A stretch of 64,000 nt of DNA from Roseovarius salincola (GCF_026891095.1 NZ_JAPTNL010000003.1:62001-126000), one strand, 5' to 3'; positions 7,371 through 15,502 are shown, counted from the first letter of the stretch. Numbers and translations are program-made. Notes: a model not told the origin generated them from the sequence alone.

Positions 7371-8527
7371 CCAACCCAGGGAACCCCATGGAAGCCCCCA
7401 GCTCCGAAGACCGGCGCAACTTCCTGAAACTCACCGGCACCGCCGGTTTCACCGTCGCCGTCGCGGCGGTGGGCGCGGGCACGCTCGGCGTTCCGGCAGC
7501 CGAGGCGCAGACCAGCGCCGAAGAGGCCGAACGCGAAGCCGCCGCCGATCATGTGATGACCATCGCCACCGCCTATCGCATTGGCACCACGCGCACCTTC
7601 CCGGTGATGCAACTGCATCTCAAGGAAAACATCCAGAACGCCTCGCGCGGCAAGGTCTATGTGCGCCTCGTCCCCAACGGGTCGCTTGGCGCGGGCGCTG
7701 AACTGGCCGAAAAGGTCCAGAACGGCACGATCCAGGCCGCTCAGCACTCGATGGCGAATTTCGCGCCCTTCGCCTCGGCGGTGGATATCATCAACCTCCC
7801 GTTCTGGTGCGGCGACAACCAGAAATTCGTCAACCTCGTGACCTCGGACATCTGGAAGTCCGAAGTCGACGCACGGGTTGCCCAAAGCGGCTTCAAGGTG
7901 CTGCTCTACCAGCCGGTCGATCCGCGCACCGTCAGCGTCCGGCGCGGGCTGCGCGACGGGCCGGTCAAGACGCCCGAGGACATTCGCGGGATCAAGTTCC
8001 GCGTGCCCGGCTCCAAGATCCTGGCCCAGACCTACAGCCTGCTGGGGGCCAACCCGACGCCGATCGCCTGGGGTGAAACCCCCTCGGCGCTGCGCCAGGG
8101 CGTGGCCGACGCGCTTGACCCCAATGTGATGGGGCTCAACCTGTTCGGCTTCAAGGACATCGTCTCGCATGTCACATTCACGCGCACGGTGCCCGATGGC
8201 GGGGTCTATTCCTGCAACGCCGAATGGTTCGACGCGCTCGACAGCGACACCCGCGAAGCCGTCGAATGGGGTGCGCGCATCACCTTCCTGCAAAACCTCT
8301 CACAGGTGCCATCCTCGCGGAACTTCGCGATGAACGAAATGGCCGCCGCCGGTGTCCAGTTCTATTCGCCCACCGACGACGAGATGGCCCAATGGGTCGA
8401 TGCCGCAGGCGCGCAGCGCCCGGAATGGGACGATGTCAAGAAAGAGCTGGTCGGCTCCATCGACACGTTCGAAAAACTGCGCGAAGCGGCGGAAACCGAT
8501 AGCGGACTCTACGTCCACGACGCCTGA
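7367..8527 (+). CDS. dctP: TRAP transporter substrate-binding protein (DctP), Tat-exported
   Basis: 386 residues. The N-terminus carries a twin-arginine signal, DRRNFLK at residues 15-21, followed by a hydrophobic stretch and AEA-QTS cleavage region, so the protein should leave the cytoplasm folded. The mature part is a DctP-fold protein with the ligand-arginine region IRGIKFRVPGS and the late EWFDALDSDTREAVEWGA block. It serves the dctQM permease encoded at the operon head. Placement after four enzyme genes and a hairpin directly behind its stop codon (8535-8563) would let this mRNA segment be more stable than the permease part. Confidence 0.9.
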   Translation: MTNPGNPMEAPSSEDRRNFLKLTGTAGFTVAVAAVGAGTLGVPAAEAQTSAEEAEREAAADHVMTIATAYRIGTTRTFPVMQLHLKENIQNASRGKVYVRLVPNGSLGAGAELAEKVQNGTIQAAQHSMANFAPFASAVDIINLPFWCGDNQKFVNLVTSDIWKSEVDARVAQSGFKVLLYQPVDPRTVSVRRGLRDGPVKTPEDIRGIKFRVPGSKILAQTYSLLGANPTPIAWGETPSALRQGVADALDPNVMGLNLFGFKDIVSHVTFTRTVPDGGVYSCNAEWFDALDSDTREAVEWGARITFLQNLSQVPSSRNFAMNEMAAAGVQFYSPTDDEMAQWVDAAGAQRPEWDDVKKELVGSIDTFEKLREAAETDSGLYVHDA

Positions 8528-8534
8528 TCCCTTA

Positions 8535-8563
8535 CCGCCCCCGGCGCAGCTTGCCGGGGGCGG
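8535..8563 (+). terminator. Strong stem-loop after dctP, intra-operon
   Basis: An 11-base perfect stem CCGCCCCCGGC (8535-8545) and GCCGGGGGCGG (8553-8563) with a 7-base loop, starting eight bases after the dctP stop. It is not followed by a T-run (next bases CTCATCTG), so it is more likely an mRNA 3'-end stabiliser or partial terminator than a full one, leaving the E2 and SDR genes expressed at lower level. Confidence 0.6.
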
Positions 8564-8607
8564 CTCATCTGCCGCACGAACAGCATCACTTCACGCAAAG
8601 GTCACGC

Positions 8608-9936
8608 ATGCCCAATCAAGTCACGATGCCGCGTCTGGACAAGGACATGGAGGAAGGCCGCATCGCAACATGGCACCGCGCCGAAGGCGACGAGATCACG
8701 AAGGGCGACGTGCTTTTCGAGATCGAGACCGACAAGGCCGCCGTCGAGGTGGAAGCCGAACATGACGGGCATCTGCATCACATCGCCCTCGCCAGCGGCG
8801 AAAGCGCCCCCGTCGAAAGCGTGGTCGCCTGGATATACGCCGCCGGTGAAAAGGTCGGGCCGCCGCCCGAAGCCCCCGCGCCCGCACCCGCACCTCCCAG
8901 CGCAGCGCCGGATGAATCCACGCCCTCCGCACAGGACCCTGCCCCACAGGACCGCGCGCCACGCGAAGCCGCGCCCCTTGCCGCCGGCCCCGCCGCCGGC
9001 CCGTCCGATGGCCGCGTTCTCGCCACACCCGTCGCCCGCGCCGAGGCCGGGGCACGTGGCCTTTCGCTCAGGGACATCACCGGCACCGGCCCCGCCGCGC
9101 GCATCCAGAAATCGGATGTGCTCGCCGCCGCCGACGCGTCGGCCCCGGCATCCGCCGCACCGCCCCTGCAACCCGAAAACCCGCCCGGCCCGCTCTCGGT
9201 GCTGTCCACGGGCGGCGGCGACCGCCTTCCCATGGTGATGATTCACGGCTTTCTCGCCGATGCATCCGGCTGGGAAAAGCTCGCCAGACCGCTTGGCCGC
9301 GATCGCGCCGTTCACCGCATCGAACTGCCCTGTCATGGCCGCTCGCCGCTGGGCCGGATCGCGGATTTCGCCGACCTCGTGCGATACCTGCGCCATGCCT
9401 TCGACAGCATCGACACCGAACGCTGCCACCTTGTCGGCCATTCCCTTGGCGCTGCGCTGGCGCTCGCGCTTGCCGATACGCGCCCGCGCCGGATCGCGTC
9501 ACTGACGCTGATCGCGCCCGCGGGCCTCGGCCCCGAAATCAACGGCGACGCGATCTCGGGCATGTGCCGCGCCACCCGCGCCGACAGCCTCGGGCCCTGG
9601 ATGAAACTGCTCACCGCCGATCCCGATGCGATCGGCTGGTCCTATGTTCAGGCCGCCGCGGCGGGCCGGCGCGACCCCGCGCTGCGCGCGGCGCAATCGG
9701 CGCTGGCGGATGCGCTGTTCCCCGACGGGGTTCAGGCTTTCGATATGCGCGCCGCGCTTGAGCGGCTGGACATGCCGACGCGCATCATCTGGGGGCGCGA
9801 GGACCGCATGATCCCCTGGCGTCATGCGCTTCATGCGCCGGGCCATGTGGCGCTCAACCTCTTTCGGGGTGTCGGCCACATGCCGCATTATGAAATACCC
9901 GAACGGATCGAACCTCTGCTGGCGCAACTGCCCTGA
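8608..9936 (+). CDS. AcoC-like E2: lipoyl domain, E3-binding domain and alpha/beta hydrolase
   Basis: 442 residues. Residues 1-75 are a biotinyl/lipoyl domain with the lipoylated lysine K43 in ETDKAAVEV; an Ala/Pro-rich linker follows; residues about 135-175 resemble a peripheral subunit-binding domain (ATPVARAEAGARGLSL); from about 195 on there is an alpha/beta-hydrolase with the oxyanion HGF, the nucleophile elbow GHSLG, an Asp in WGREDRMIPW and the final His in GVGHMPHYE. This is the layout of AcoC, the E2 of acetoin dehydrogenase, not of PDH E2, whose acyltransferase core is absent. It would take the acyl group from the E1 at 3450 and form an acyl-CoA. Start at 8608 chosen for the MPNQVTMPRL opening with AAAGG upstream. 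Confidence 0.88.
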   Translation: MPNQVTMPRLDKDMEEGRIATWHRAEGDEITKGDVLFEIETDKAAVEVEAEHDGHLHHIALASGESAPVESVVAWIYAAGEKVGPPPEAPAPAPAPPSAAPDESTPSAQDPAPQDRAPREAAPLAAGPAAGPSDGRVLATPVARAEAGARGLSLRDITGTGPAARIQKSDVLAAADASAPASAAPPLQPENPPGPLSVLSTGGGDRLPMVMIHGFLADASGWEKLARPLGRDRAVHRIELPCHGRSPLGRIADFADLVRYLRHAFDSIDTERCHLVGHSLGAALALALADTRPRRIASLTLIAPAGLGPEINGDAISGMCRATRADSLGPWMKLLTADPDAIGWSYVQAAAAGRRDPALRAAQSALADALFPDGVQAFDMRAALERLDMPTRIIWGREDRMIPWRHALHAPGHVALNLFRGVGHMPHYEIPERIEPLLAQLP

Positions 9937-9984
9937 ACGCGCGACGATGCCGGACGGACGACACGGAATTCAAAGGAGCCCCCC

Positions 9985-10674
9985 ATGGAAAACAGAGTTG
10001 CCCTCATCTCCGGCGCGAGCGGCGGAATCGGTGCCAGCATCGCGCAGTTGCTCACGCAACGCGGCTGGTCGCTCTCGCTGGGCGCGCGCGACCCTGACAG
10101 CCTGGCGCAACGCTTCCCGGATGCGCATGTGGTGCGCCATGACGCCACCGCCTGCGATGAAGCGGATTGGGTGGACGCCGCCCGCGCGCGTTTCGGCCGG
10201 ATCGACGCGGTGATCTGCTCAGCCGGGATCATGGTCCCCGAGGATGTGGTCGAGATCGAAGACGAAACGCTCGACCGCATGTGGGAGATCAACGTGAAAT
10301 CGCCACGCCGCCTCGCGCGGGCGGCCTGGGGCGATCTTGTCGCCTGCGGCCAGGGCCGGGTGATCCTGCTGGTGTCCCTGTCGGGCAAACGCGTGCGCTC
10401 CGCCGCCAGCAGCTCCTACGGGGTGACCAAACACGCCGCCCTCGCCCTCAGCCACGGGCTGCGTCGCAAGGGCTGGGAGGATGGCGTGCGCGCAACCGCG
10501 GTATGTCCGGGGCGCGTTCGCACCAACATGACCCGCGGCGTGACCGGCATCGCCCCCGAGGACATGACCCAGCCCGAGAACGTGGCCGACATGGTCGGGC
10601 TCGCGCTCGACATGCCCAATAACGCCTCGGTGGCGGAGATGACGGTGAACTGCGACGCCGAGGACCAGTACTGA
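9985..10674 (+). CDS. Short-chain dehydrogenase/reductase (SDR)
   Basis: 229 residues, classical SDR. The nucleotide site GASGGIG is at residues 9-15, the structural CSAG replaces NNAG near residue 77, and the catalytic set is Ser in the SLSG region and YGVTK about residues 137-141. It probably oxidises a secondary alcohol or reduces a ketone with NAD(P). It is the last gene of the operon, 48 bases after the E2 with AAGGAGC as ribosome site. In the sulfonate reading of this operon it could be a 2-dehydrogenase like HpsO/HpsP, but SDR specificity cannot be read from sequence. Confidence 0.85.
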   Translation: MENRVALISGASGGIGASIAQLLTQRGWSLSLGARDPDSLAQRFPDAHVVRHDATACDEADWVDAARARFGRIDAVICSAGIMVPEDVVEIEDETLDRMWEINVKSPRRLARAAWGDLVACGQGRVILLVSLSGKRVRSAASSSYGVTKHAALALSHGLRRKGWEDGVRATAVCPGRVRTNMTRGVTGIAPEDMTQPENVADMVGLALDMPNNASVAEMTVNCDAEDQY

Positions 10675-10699
10675 CCACGGCATCGCGCGCCGGTTCGAG

Positions 10700-10790
10700 G
10701 GTTCTGTACCGAATACCCGGGCACGGGACGGAATCCTGTACGAAAGCGGCGTACAAAACGGACGTTTCGTACCGTCTGCGCGGGCGCAAG
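10700..10790. promoter_or_regulatory. GTAC-box regulatory module upstream of the second TRAP operon
   Basis: The 243-base gap before the TRAP genes holds four GTAC-centred elements: GGTTCTGTACC (10700-10710), TGTACGAAA (10737-10745) and a 22-base dyad at 10751-10772 with arms GTACAAAACG and CGTTTCGTAC around GA. A GCGCGGGCGCAAG block ends at 10790. The dyad's first 14 bases and two flanking blocks recur in the RND promoter at 57036-57095. The dyad shape fits a TetR-type dimer site; no regulator gene is adjacent to either copy. Confidence 0.55.
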
Positions 10791-10917
10791 ACCGGGCCGT
10801 TCCGGGCGCCGAGACTGGACTCATATCTCCTTCTTCTCTGGCGGTATATCTTTTCACATCTCTGGGCCTAGTCTTGAGACGGGAGGGAACGACATTGAAA
10901 ATCAAGGAAAAAAAGCG

Positions 10918-11427
10918 ATGCTGATGCGCGGCCTTGAAGCGGCCTGCGCCGCGATCTCCGCCGTGATGGGCCGCATCGGCTGGATTCTGATCCTGTTTTG
11001 CATGGCCTTCGGCGTCTCCGACGTCTTCATGCGCTACATCCTGAACGAGCCATCCATGTGGATCGGCACCTCGCTTCAGGCGGCGATGGTGCTTCTGGCC
11101 TGCACCGGCGGCGTCTATGCGTTGCAGCATGACAGCTTCGTCAAACTGGACCTGTTTTATGCGAATGCGCGCACCCGCACGAAGGCAATCCTGGACGTCA
11201 TAACCGCGCCGGTCGCCTTTATTTTCCTCGCCGTGTTGATCTGGAAAGGCTATGATGCGGCAATGCTGTCGCTCAAGCTCAAGCAGGTCACACCGACGGC
11301 CGTGCCAATTCCGATCTACCCCATCAAGTTCGCAATTCCGCTGACAGGGGTTCTCGTTTTTCTTATTGTTTTCAAACAGTTTCTGCGCGATTTGCGAACT
11401 CTTACGGGCCGCGAAGCACAGCATTAG
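10918..11427 (+). CDS. dctQ: TRAP transporter small permease (DctQ)
   Basis: 169 residues, four predicted helices, with the DctQ features DVFMRYILNEPSMWIGTS and the short charged stretch after HDSFVKLDLFYANA. It starts at 10918 with AAGGA about ten bases upstream. It is the first gene of a dctQ-dctP-dctM operon that follows the GTAC-box regulatory region. In this operon the binding-protein gene sits in the middle, unlike the first TRAP system. The local base composition is slightly more AT-rich than the neighbouring operon. Confidence 0.9.
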   Translation: MLMRGLEAACAAISAVMGRIGWILILFCMAFGVSDVFMRYILNEPSMWIGTSLQAAMVLLACTGGVYALQHDSFVKLDLFYANARTRTKAILDVITAPVAFIFLAVLIWKGYDAAMLSLKLKQVTPTAVPIPIYPIKFAIPLTGVLVFLIVFKQFLRDLRTLTGREAQH

Positions 11428-11506
11428 GCACCACGTGCACCGTTCCCGGGGCACGACCGGGCAGTACCAACCAAAAGACCAAAATCAATTTTCAAAGGAG
11501 GAAACA

Positions 11507-12553
11507 ATGAAACACGACCTATTTATCCGGACGTTCCTGGCTGCGGGGGCCGTGGCCGTTTCCGGCTCACTCGCCATCGCACAGGACGGCCCCCCCGATG
11601 AAGTGACCGAATGGGTCTTCCAGCCCGCGTTCGACCAGACCGACGCAGGGTGGGACAACGGCGTGATCCCTTGGGTCGAGGCCGTCGAGGAAGCCACCGA
11701 AGGCACGGTGAAAATCCGCGTCGAGCCCGCAGGCGCGCTGGTCAGCGGCGCAGAGGCCTTCACCGCAGCAGCCGCAGGCCAGACCGATGGCTATGCCGGC
11801 TGGGCCACGGTCTATGGTGGCGACATGCCCGAAGGCATGCTGGCCTTCGGCATGCCGATGGGCGCCAACAGCCCCGAGCAGGCATGGGAAGCCATGTGGG
11901 GCGACCCCGACTATCGCATCGGCGAGATCGTCCAGGACGCCGCCCATGCGCGCAACCTGCACTGGGCGGGCTGGAGCAACCAGGGTCCCAACGCCATGTT
12001 CACCAAGTTCCCCGTGCGCAAGATGGAGGACCTCGCAGGCCACAAGATGCGCGCCGGCGGACCCCAGGCGCTGTTCCATTCCACAATGGGCGGCTCGCCC
12101 GTGTCGATGAATGCAGGTGACATCTACACCGCGATCAAGCTTGGCACGATCGAAGGCACCTACTGGGATACCGGCGGGATCGACGACATGTCGTTCCACG
12201 AGGTGATCGACTATGCCATCATGCCGGGATGGAACCCCGCGCAGCATCAGGAAATCTTCATCAATCTCGACAGTTGGAACGCCCTGACACAATGGCAGCG
12301 CGACCAGATCGACGGGATTTTCGAGGAGACCTATTTCGAGACCAGCCAGATGCATGCTGACGGCGTCGAAGAGGCGCTGCAGATTCTGAGGGATGCGGGT
12401 GGCGAAGTCATCGAGCTTTCCGACGAGGAAATCGCACGGATGCGCGAGAAGTCGATCAACGATGTCTGGCCGCAGATCGCCGAGCAGTCCGAGGGGAACG
12501 CGCGCGGCGTCGAGCTCTGGAAGAAATACCTCAAGGAAGTCGGCGCATACTGA
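11507..12553 (+). CDS. dctP: TRAP transporter substrate-binding protein (DctP)
   Basis: 348 residues with a Sec signal peptide (residues 1-23, ending LAIA-Q) and a strong ribosome site AAAGGAGG before the ATG at 11507. The mature protein shows DctP landmarks: the central WSNQGPNAMFTKFPVRKMEDLAG region and the ligand arginine in GHKMRAGGPQ. The middle is rich in Trp and Met, e.g. the WDTGGIDDMSFHEV region, which may line the pocket. It would capture a small organic anion for the dctQM pair. Its closeness to comD/comE (encoded convergently) makes a sulfonate ligand possible, but this is inference. Confidence 0.9.
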   Translation: MKHDLFIRTFLAAGAVAVSGSLAIAQDGPPDEVTEWVFQPAFDQTDAGWDNGVIPWVEAVEEATEGTVKIRVEPAGALVSGAEAFTAAAAGQTDGYAGWATVYGGDMPEGMLAFGMPMGANSPEQAWEAMWGDPDYRIGEIVQDAAHARNLHWAGWSNQGPNAMFTKFPVRKMEDLAGHKMRAGGPQALFHSTMGGSPVSMNAGDIYTAIKLGTIEGTYWDTGGIDDMSFHEVIDYAIMPGWNPAQHQEIFINLDSWNALTQWQRDQIDGIFEETYFETSQMHADGVEEALQILRDAGGEVIELSDEEIARMREKSINDVWPQIAEQSEGNARGVELWKKYLKEVGAY

Positions 12554-12571
12554 TCCGACAGGACGAAAGCT

Positions 12572-12596
12572 GCGCCGCGCACCCTGCGTGCGGCGC
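12572..12596 (+). terminator. Stem-loop between dctP and dctM
   Basis: Arms GCGCCGCGCAC (12572-12582) and GCGTGCGGCGC (12586-12596) pair over nine bases, including one G-T, with a short loop. It begins 18 bases after the dctP stop and has no T-run. As with the hairpin at 8535, it lies directly 3' of a binding-protein gene and probably raises dctP mRNA level over dctM. The rest of the 183-base gap (12554-12736) holds no other recognised feature. Confidence 0.55.
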
Positions 12597-12736
12597 GGCC
12601 AACGTCACTGTCGGCCTGCATTGTACTGTCGGGCCGGCGGCCTCAGCCAGCACGGCGCCGGATCGCCGGAGTGGCGTGGCGCAACCTTTTCGAATGATCC
12701 CGTGAACAGCCGAACAACAAGGAAAAAAGAAACGCC

Positions 12737-14044
12737 ATGAGCCTCGAACTCATCACCGCGCTGTATTTCATCGTTCTGTTTTCATTGCTTTTCATGGGAC
12801 TGCCCGTGGCTTTCGGCCTTGGCGGGACCGCGGTGATTTTCGCGATGATTTTCGAACCTCGCGCGCTGATGTCCGTGCCAAGCGGCTTCTATTCGACACC
12901 CTGGAATTCGATCCTGGTGACGGTTCCGCTGTTCCTGTTCATGGGCGGGCTCATACGATTCTCAGGGATCGCTGAAGCTGCCTATGACGCGGTCTATAAG
13001 CTGATCGGCCATATCAACGGCGGGCTGGCGATGGGCACCGTGCAGGTCTGCACGATCTTCGCGGCCGTGACCGGCATCACCCCGCCCGCCACCACGACGA
13101 TGGGCCAGATCGCGTATCCGTCGATGATGAAATACGGCTATCATCGTTCGATCGCCATCGGCTCGATTGCGGCGGGCGGGGCACTTGGTGCGTTGATCCC
13201 CCCAAGCGTGCCATTCATCTTCTACGGGCTGCTGGCCAAGGTCTCGATCGGCGATCTTTTCATGGCGGGTCTCATTCCAGGCCTGATGCTGGCCACCTTC
13301 TATGTGATCTATATCGGCGTGCGCTGCCGGATTCAGCCGCATCTGGGACCGGGCCTGCCCGAGGACATGAAGTTTACCCGGCGCGAAAAGGCGCTCGCGG
13401 TCGTCAGCATCTGGCCCTTCGCGGTGCTGATCGCGATCGTTCTGGGCGTGATCTGGGGCGGCATCGCCACCCCGGCCGAAGCAGCGGCCTTCGGGGCTGC
13501 TGGCGCCTTCTTGATCAACGCTCTCTATGGGCGCCTGAGCTGGTATGTACTCCGCGAGTCGCTGGTTTCGACGCTGAAGCTGACCGGGATGGGGCTCTGG
13601 ATCCTGATCGGGGCGACCATCTATCTCAACGTGTTCAACTCGATGGGCAGTCAGGATCTTCTGACGGAGCTGGTTCTGGCGATGCCCGGCGGCAGCACCG
13701 GGATCATGCTGATGATGATGCTGATCATCCTGGTCCTTGGCATGGTGATGGACGATTGGGCGATCATCATGCTCTGCACGCCGCTGTTCATTCCGATCAT
13801 CGACAGCCTGGGGATCGACAAGCTGTGGTTTGGCGCACTGTTTATCGTGAATATCCAGATCGCCTATCTGACCCCGCCCTTCGGCTTCGTGCTGTTCTGG
13901 ATCAAAGGCGTGCTGCCACGTGATGTCAGCATGGGCGATGTCTACAAATCGGTCGGGCCATTCGTGCTGTTGCAGTTCCTGGGCCTGACGCTGATCTTCC
14001 TGTTTCCGCAGATAGCCACATGGTTGCCGATGGCGCTGAAATAG
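12737..14044 (+). CDS. dctM: TRAP transporter large permease (DctM)
   Basis: 435 residues, about 12 helices. Typical DctM stretches: GLPVAFGLGGTAVIF near the start, AVTGITPPATTTMGQIAYPSM, GALIPPSVPFIFYGLLA, GVIWGGIATPAEAAAFGAAGA and AYLTPPFGFVLFWIKG near the end. It completes the second TRAP system with the dctQ and dctP genes upstream. The start at 12737 follows AAGGAAAAAAGAAACGCC. The gene ends convergently with comE, only 62 bases apart. Confidence 0.95.
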   Translation: MSLELITALYFIVLFSLLFMGLPVAFGLGGTAVIFAMIFEPRALMSVPSGFYSTPWNSILVTVPLFLFMGGLIRFSGIAEAAYDAVYKLIGHINGGLAMGTVQVCTIFAAVTGITPPATTTMGQIAYPSMMKYGYHRSIAIGSIAAGGALGALIPPSVPFIFYGLLAKVSIGDLFMAGLIPGLMLATFYVIYIGVRCRIQPHLGPGLPEDMKFTRREKALAVVSIWPFAVLIAIVLGVIWGGIATPAEAAAFGAAGAFLINALYGRLSWYVLRESLVSTLKLTGMGLWILIGATIYLNVFNSMGSQDLLTELVLAMPGGSTGIMLMMMLIILVLGMVMDDWAIIMLCTPLFIPIIDSLGIDKLWFGALFIVNIQIAYLTPPFGFVLFWIKGVLPRDVSMGDVYKSVGPFVLLQFLGLTLIFLFPQIATWLPMALK

Positions 14045-14079
14045 CGCCACCGTTCAGGCAGCCAGAAACGCGCCGGGAC

Positions 14080-14094
14080 GGGCCTGACCGGCCC
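14080..14094. terminator. Short hairpin between convergent dctM and comE
   Basis: GGGCC (14080-14084) and GGCCC (14090-14094) form a short stem around TGACC in the 62-base gap between two convergent genes. There is no clear T-run on either side, so it is only a weak terminator candidate. Confidence 0.25.
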
Positions 14095-14106
14095 TCCTGC
14101 GCGTCG

Positions 14107-14661
14107 TCAGGCCTCGACGGTCTTCATGAAACGGTCGCGGATGACGACCGGATCCATCGTAATGACCGGCATCTTGGCGTTGCCGCTTTCGCATTTGCTG
14201 ACGATGACGGTCATCTTGCGCGCCTCCAGCGCCTCTTGCAGCACGCGCCCGGTGTCCTCGGCGCTGCACTCGATGACGCGCTCGCAGCCACACGCCTCGG
14301 CGACCTTGGCCAACGACGTCTTGCGCCCGGCATAGGTGGGCTGATCGCCGGTCGATCCGTAAGAACCGTTGTCGATGATCAACAGGATGTAGTTATCCGC
14401 GACATTGTTGGCGATGGTCGGCAATGTCCCCAGATTGGTCAGAACCGAGCCGTCCCCGTCGATGACGATGACCGGCTTGGGCTGCACCAGCGCGAGGCCT
14501 AGACCGATTGACGACGCCAGGCCCATCGTGCCCAGCATGTAGAAATTGCTCGGCTGGTCGTCGATGGCATGCAATTCCTGGCTGGGAATGCCGATATTGC
14601 ACACGACAAGCTCATCACGCAGGATCGGGGCGATTTCCTTCAGGATTTCGGAACGGATCAT
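14107..14661 (-). CDS. comE: Sulfopyruvate decarboxylase beta subunit (ComE-like)
   Basis: 184 residues, the C-terminal ThDP-binding half of a decarboxylase. The ThDP/Mg motif is GDGSVLTNLG followed by the closing IIDNGSYGSTG, with the preceding FYMLGTMGLASSIGLGLAL block of this enzyme family. Together with comD it converts 3-sulfopyruvate to sulfoacetaldehyde and CO2; phosphonopyruvate decarboxylases are the close alternative, but those are usually single fused chains. The start at 14661 was chosen because the comD end supplies GGAGG eight bases before this ATG; an upstream in-frame Met exists but lies inside comD. Confidence 0.82.
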   Translation of the reverse strand: MIRSEILKEIAPILRDELVVCNIGIPSQELHAIDDQPSNFYMLGTMGLASSIGLGLALVQPKPVIVIDGDGSVLTNLGTLPTIANNVADNYILLIIDNGSYGSTGDQPTYAGRKTSLAKVAEACGCERVIECSAEDTGRVLQEALEARKMTVIVSKCESGNAKMPVITMDPVVIRDRFMKTVEA

Positions 14662-14662
14662 C

Positions 14663-15160
14663 TCAATAGCCTCCCCAGAAACTTGCATCGGTCAGGATCG
14701 CGACCGGCTTGTTGCACATGAATGTGTATTCAAGAATTTTCGGCAGTTCAGCAACATCCGCCTGATCGTGGAAATGATAGGCCGGGATATGCATCTGCGC
14801 CAGCAGCGCCTTGGTATGAATTGCCATTTCAACCTGACAAGCCACCGGCTCGCCCAGTTCGCCGCGGTAGGATATCAGCATCGGCAGCGGCATCCGGTAG
14901 AACTGGGTCAGCGTCGCCAGCGTGTTCAGCGTCACCCCCAGAGCCGTGTTCTGCATGATGATCGCAGGGCGTTTCCCCCCCATCCAGGCGCCCGCGCAAA
15001 GCCCCATCCCCTCGTCTTCCTTGTTCGCAGGGACATGCGCGATTTCGGGTCGCTTGTCGATCTCGTCGATCACACCGGCGAGCTGCTTGCAGGGCACAGT
15101 GGTGACGAACTCGATCCTGCTGGCAACCAGATCGTCGGTAATACGGCTATCTATGGACAT
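14663..15160 (-). CDS. comD: Sulfopyruvate decarboxylase alpha subunit (ComD-like)
   Basis: 165 residues, the pyrimidine-binding (N-terminal) half of the ThDP enzyme. The ThDP-activating Glu is in ANKEDEGMGLCAGA, and QNTALGVTLNTLATLTQFYRMP follows as in other split sulfopyruvate or phosphonopyruvate decarboxylases. It pairs with comE one base downstream. In coenzyme M synthesis this step makes sulfoacetaldehyde; in bacteria that degrade DHPS or sulfolactate the product is cleaved by Xsc. No xsc or pta is seen here, so downstream genes would be elsewhere. The start ATG (15160) follows AAAGGTGAAAGACC; a longer frame upstream is less likely. Confidence 0.82.
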   Translation of the reverse strand: MSIDSRITDDLVASRIEFVTTVPCKQLAGVIDEIDKRPEIAHVPANKEDEGMGLCAGAWMGGKRPAIIMQNTALGVTLNTLATLTQFYRMPLPMLISYRGELGEPVACQVEMAIHTKALLAQMHIPAYHFHDQADVAELPKILEYTFMCNKPVAILTDASFWGGY

Positions 15161-15329
15161 TGGCGGTCTTTCACCTTTGCAATGATTGAACTTCAGACGA
15201 CTGGCACCTTTACCGGGTTCGGACATATCCGGCGATCCGCTCCCGGCGCGACAAAGCGGCCGGGTCGTCTGGATGCCGGGATGCTACTTGGGTATTGATG
15301 CGTGAACAACGGGTTTCTCGCCCGCCACC

Positions 15330-15416
15330 GGCAACCTCACCTCAGGGATGAGGTCGCCGCGGGGCAAGTCAAGCCCTGATCGGGATTGACACTTCCACTT
15401 TCAAGGCGCGTAAATA
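15330..15416. promoter_or_regulatory. Inverted repeat and candidate promoter between comD and the Pot-like operon
   Basis: The divergent gap 15161-15502 has a dyad GGCAACCTCA (15330-15339) and TGAGGTCGCC (15349-15358), nine of ten bases matched, with a 9-base loop. Downstream, TTGACA (15386-15391) could serve as -35 for the plus-strand ABC operon, with TAAATA (15411-15416) as -10 at a long 19-base spacing. The dyad could be an operator shared by comDE and the ABC genes. Confidence 0.35.
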
Positions 15417-15502
15417 TGGCACATCACAATCCGCTGTCATGAAAGTTTTGCGCGTTCGTGGCATGTGGGATCGTCTATTCGATTCATCAGACGGGGACCA
15501 TT

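Noticed and set aside
14107-15160. Phosphonopyruvate decarboxylase
   Set aside because: That enzyme is normally one chain next to phosphoenolpyruvate mutase genes, which are absent; the split form favours sulfopyruvate, though not fully excluded.
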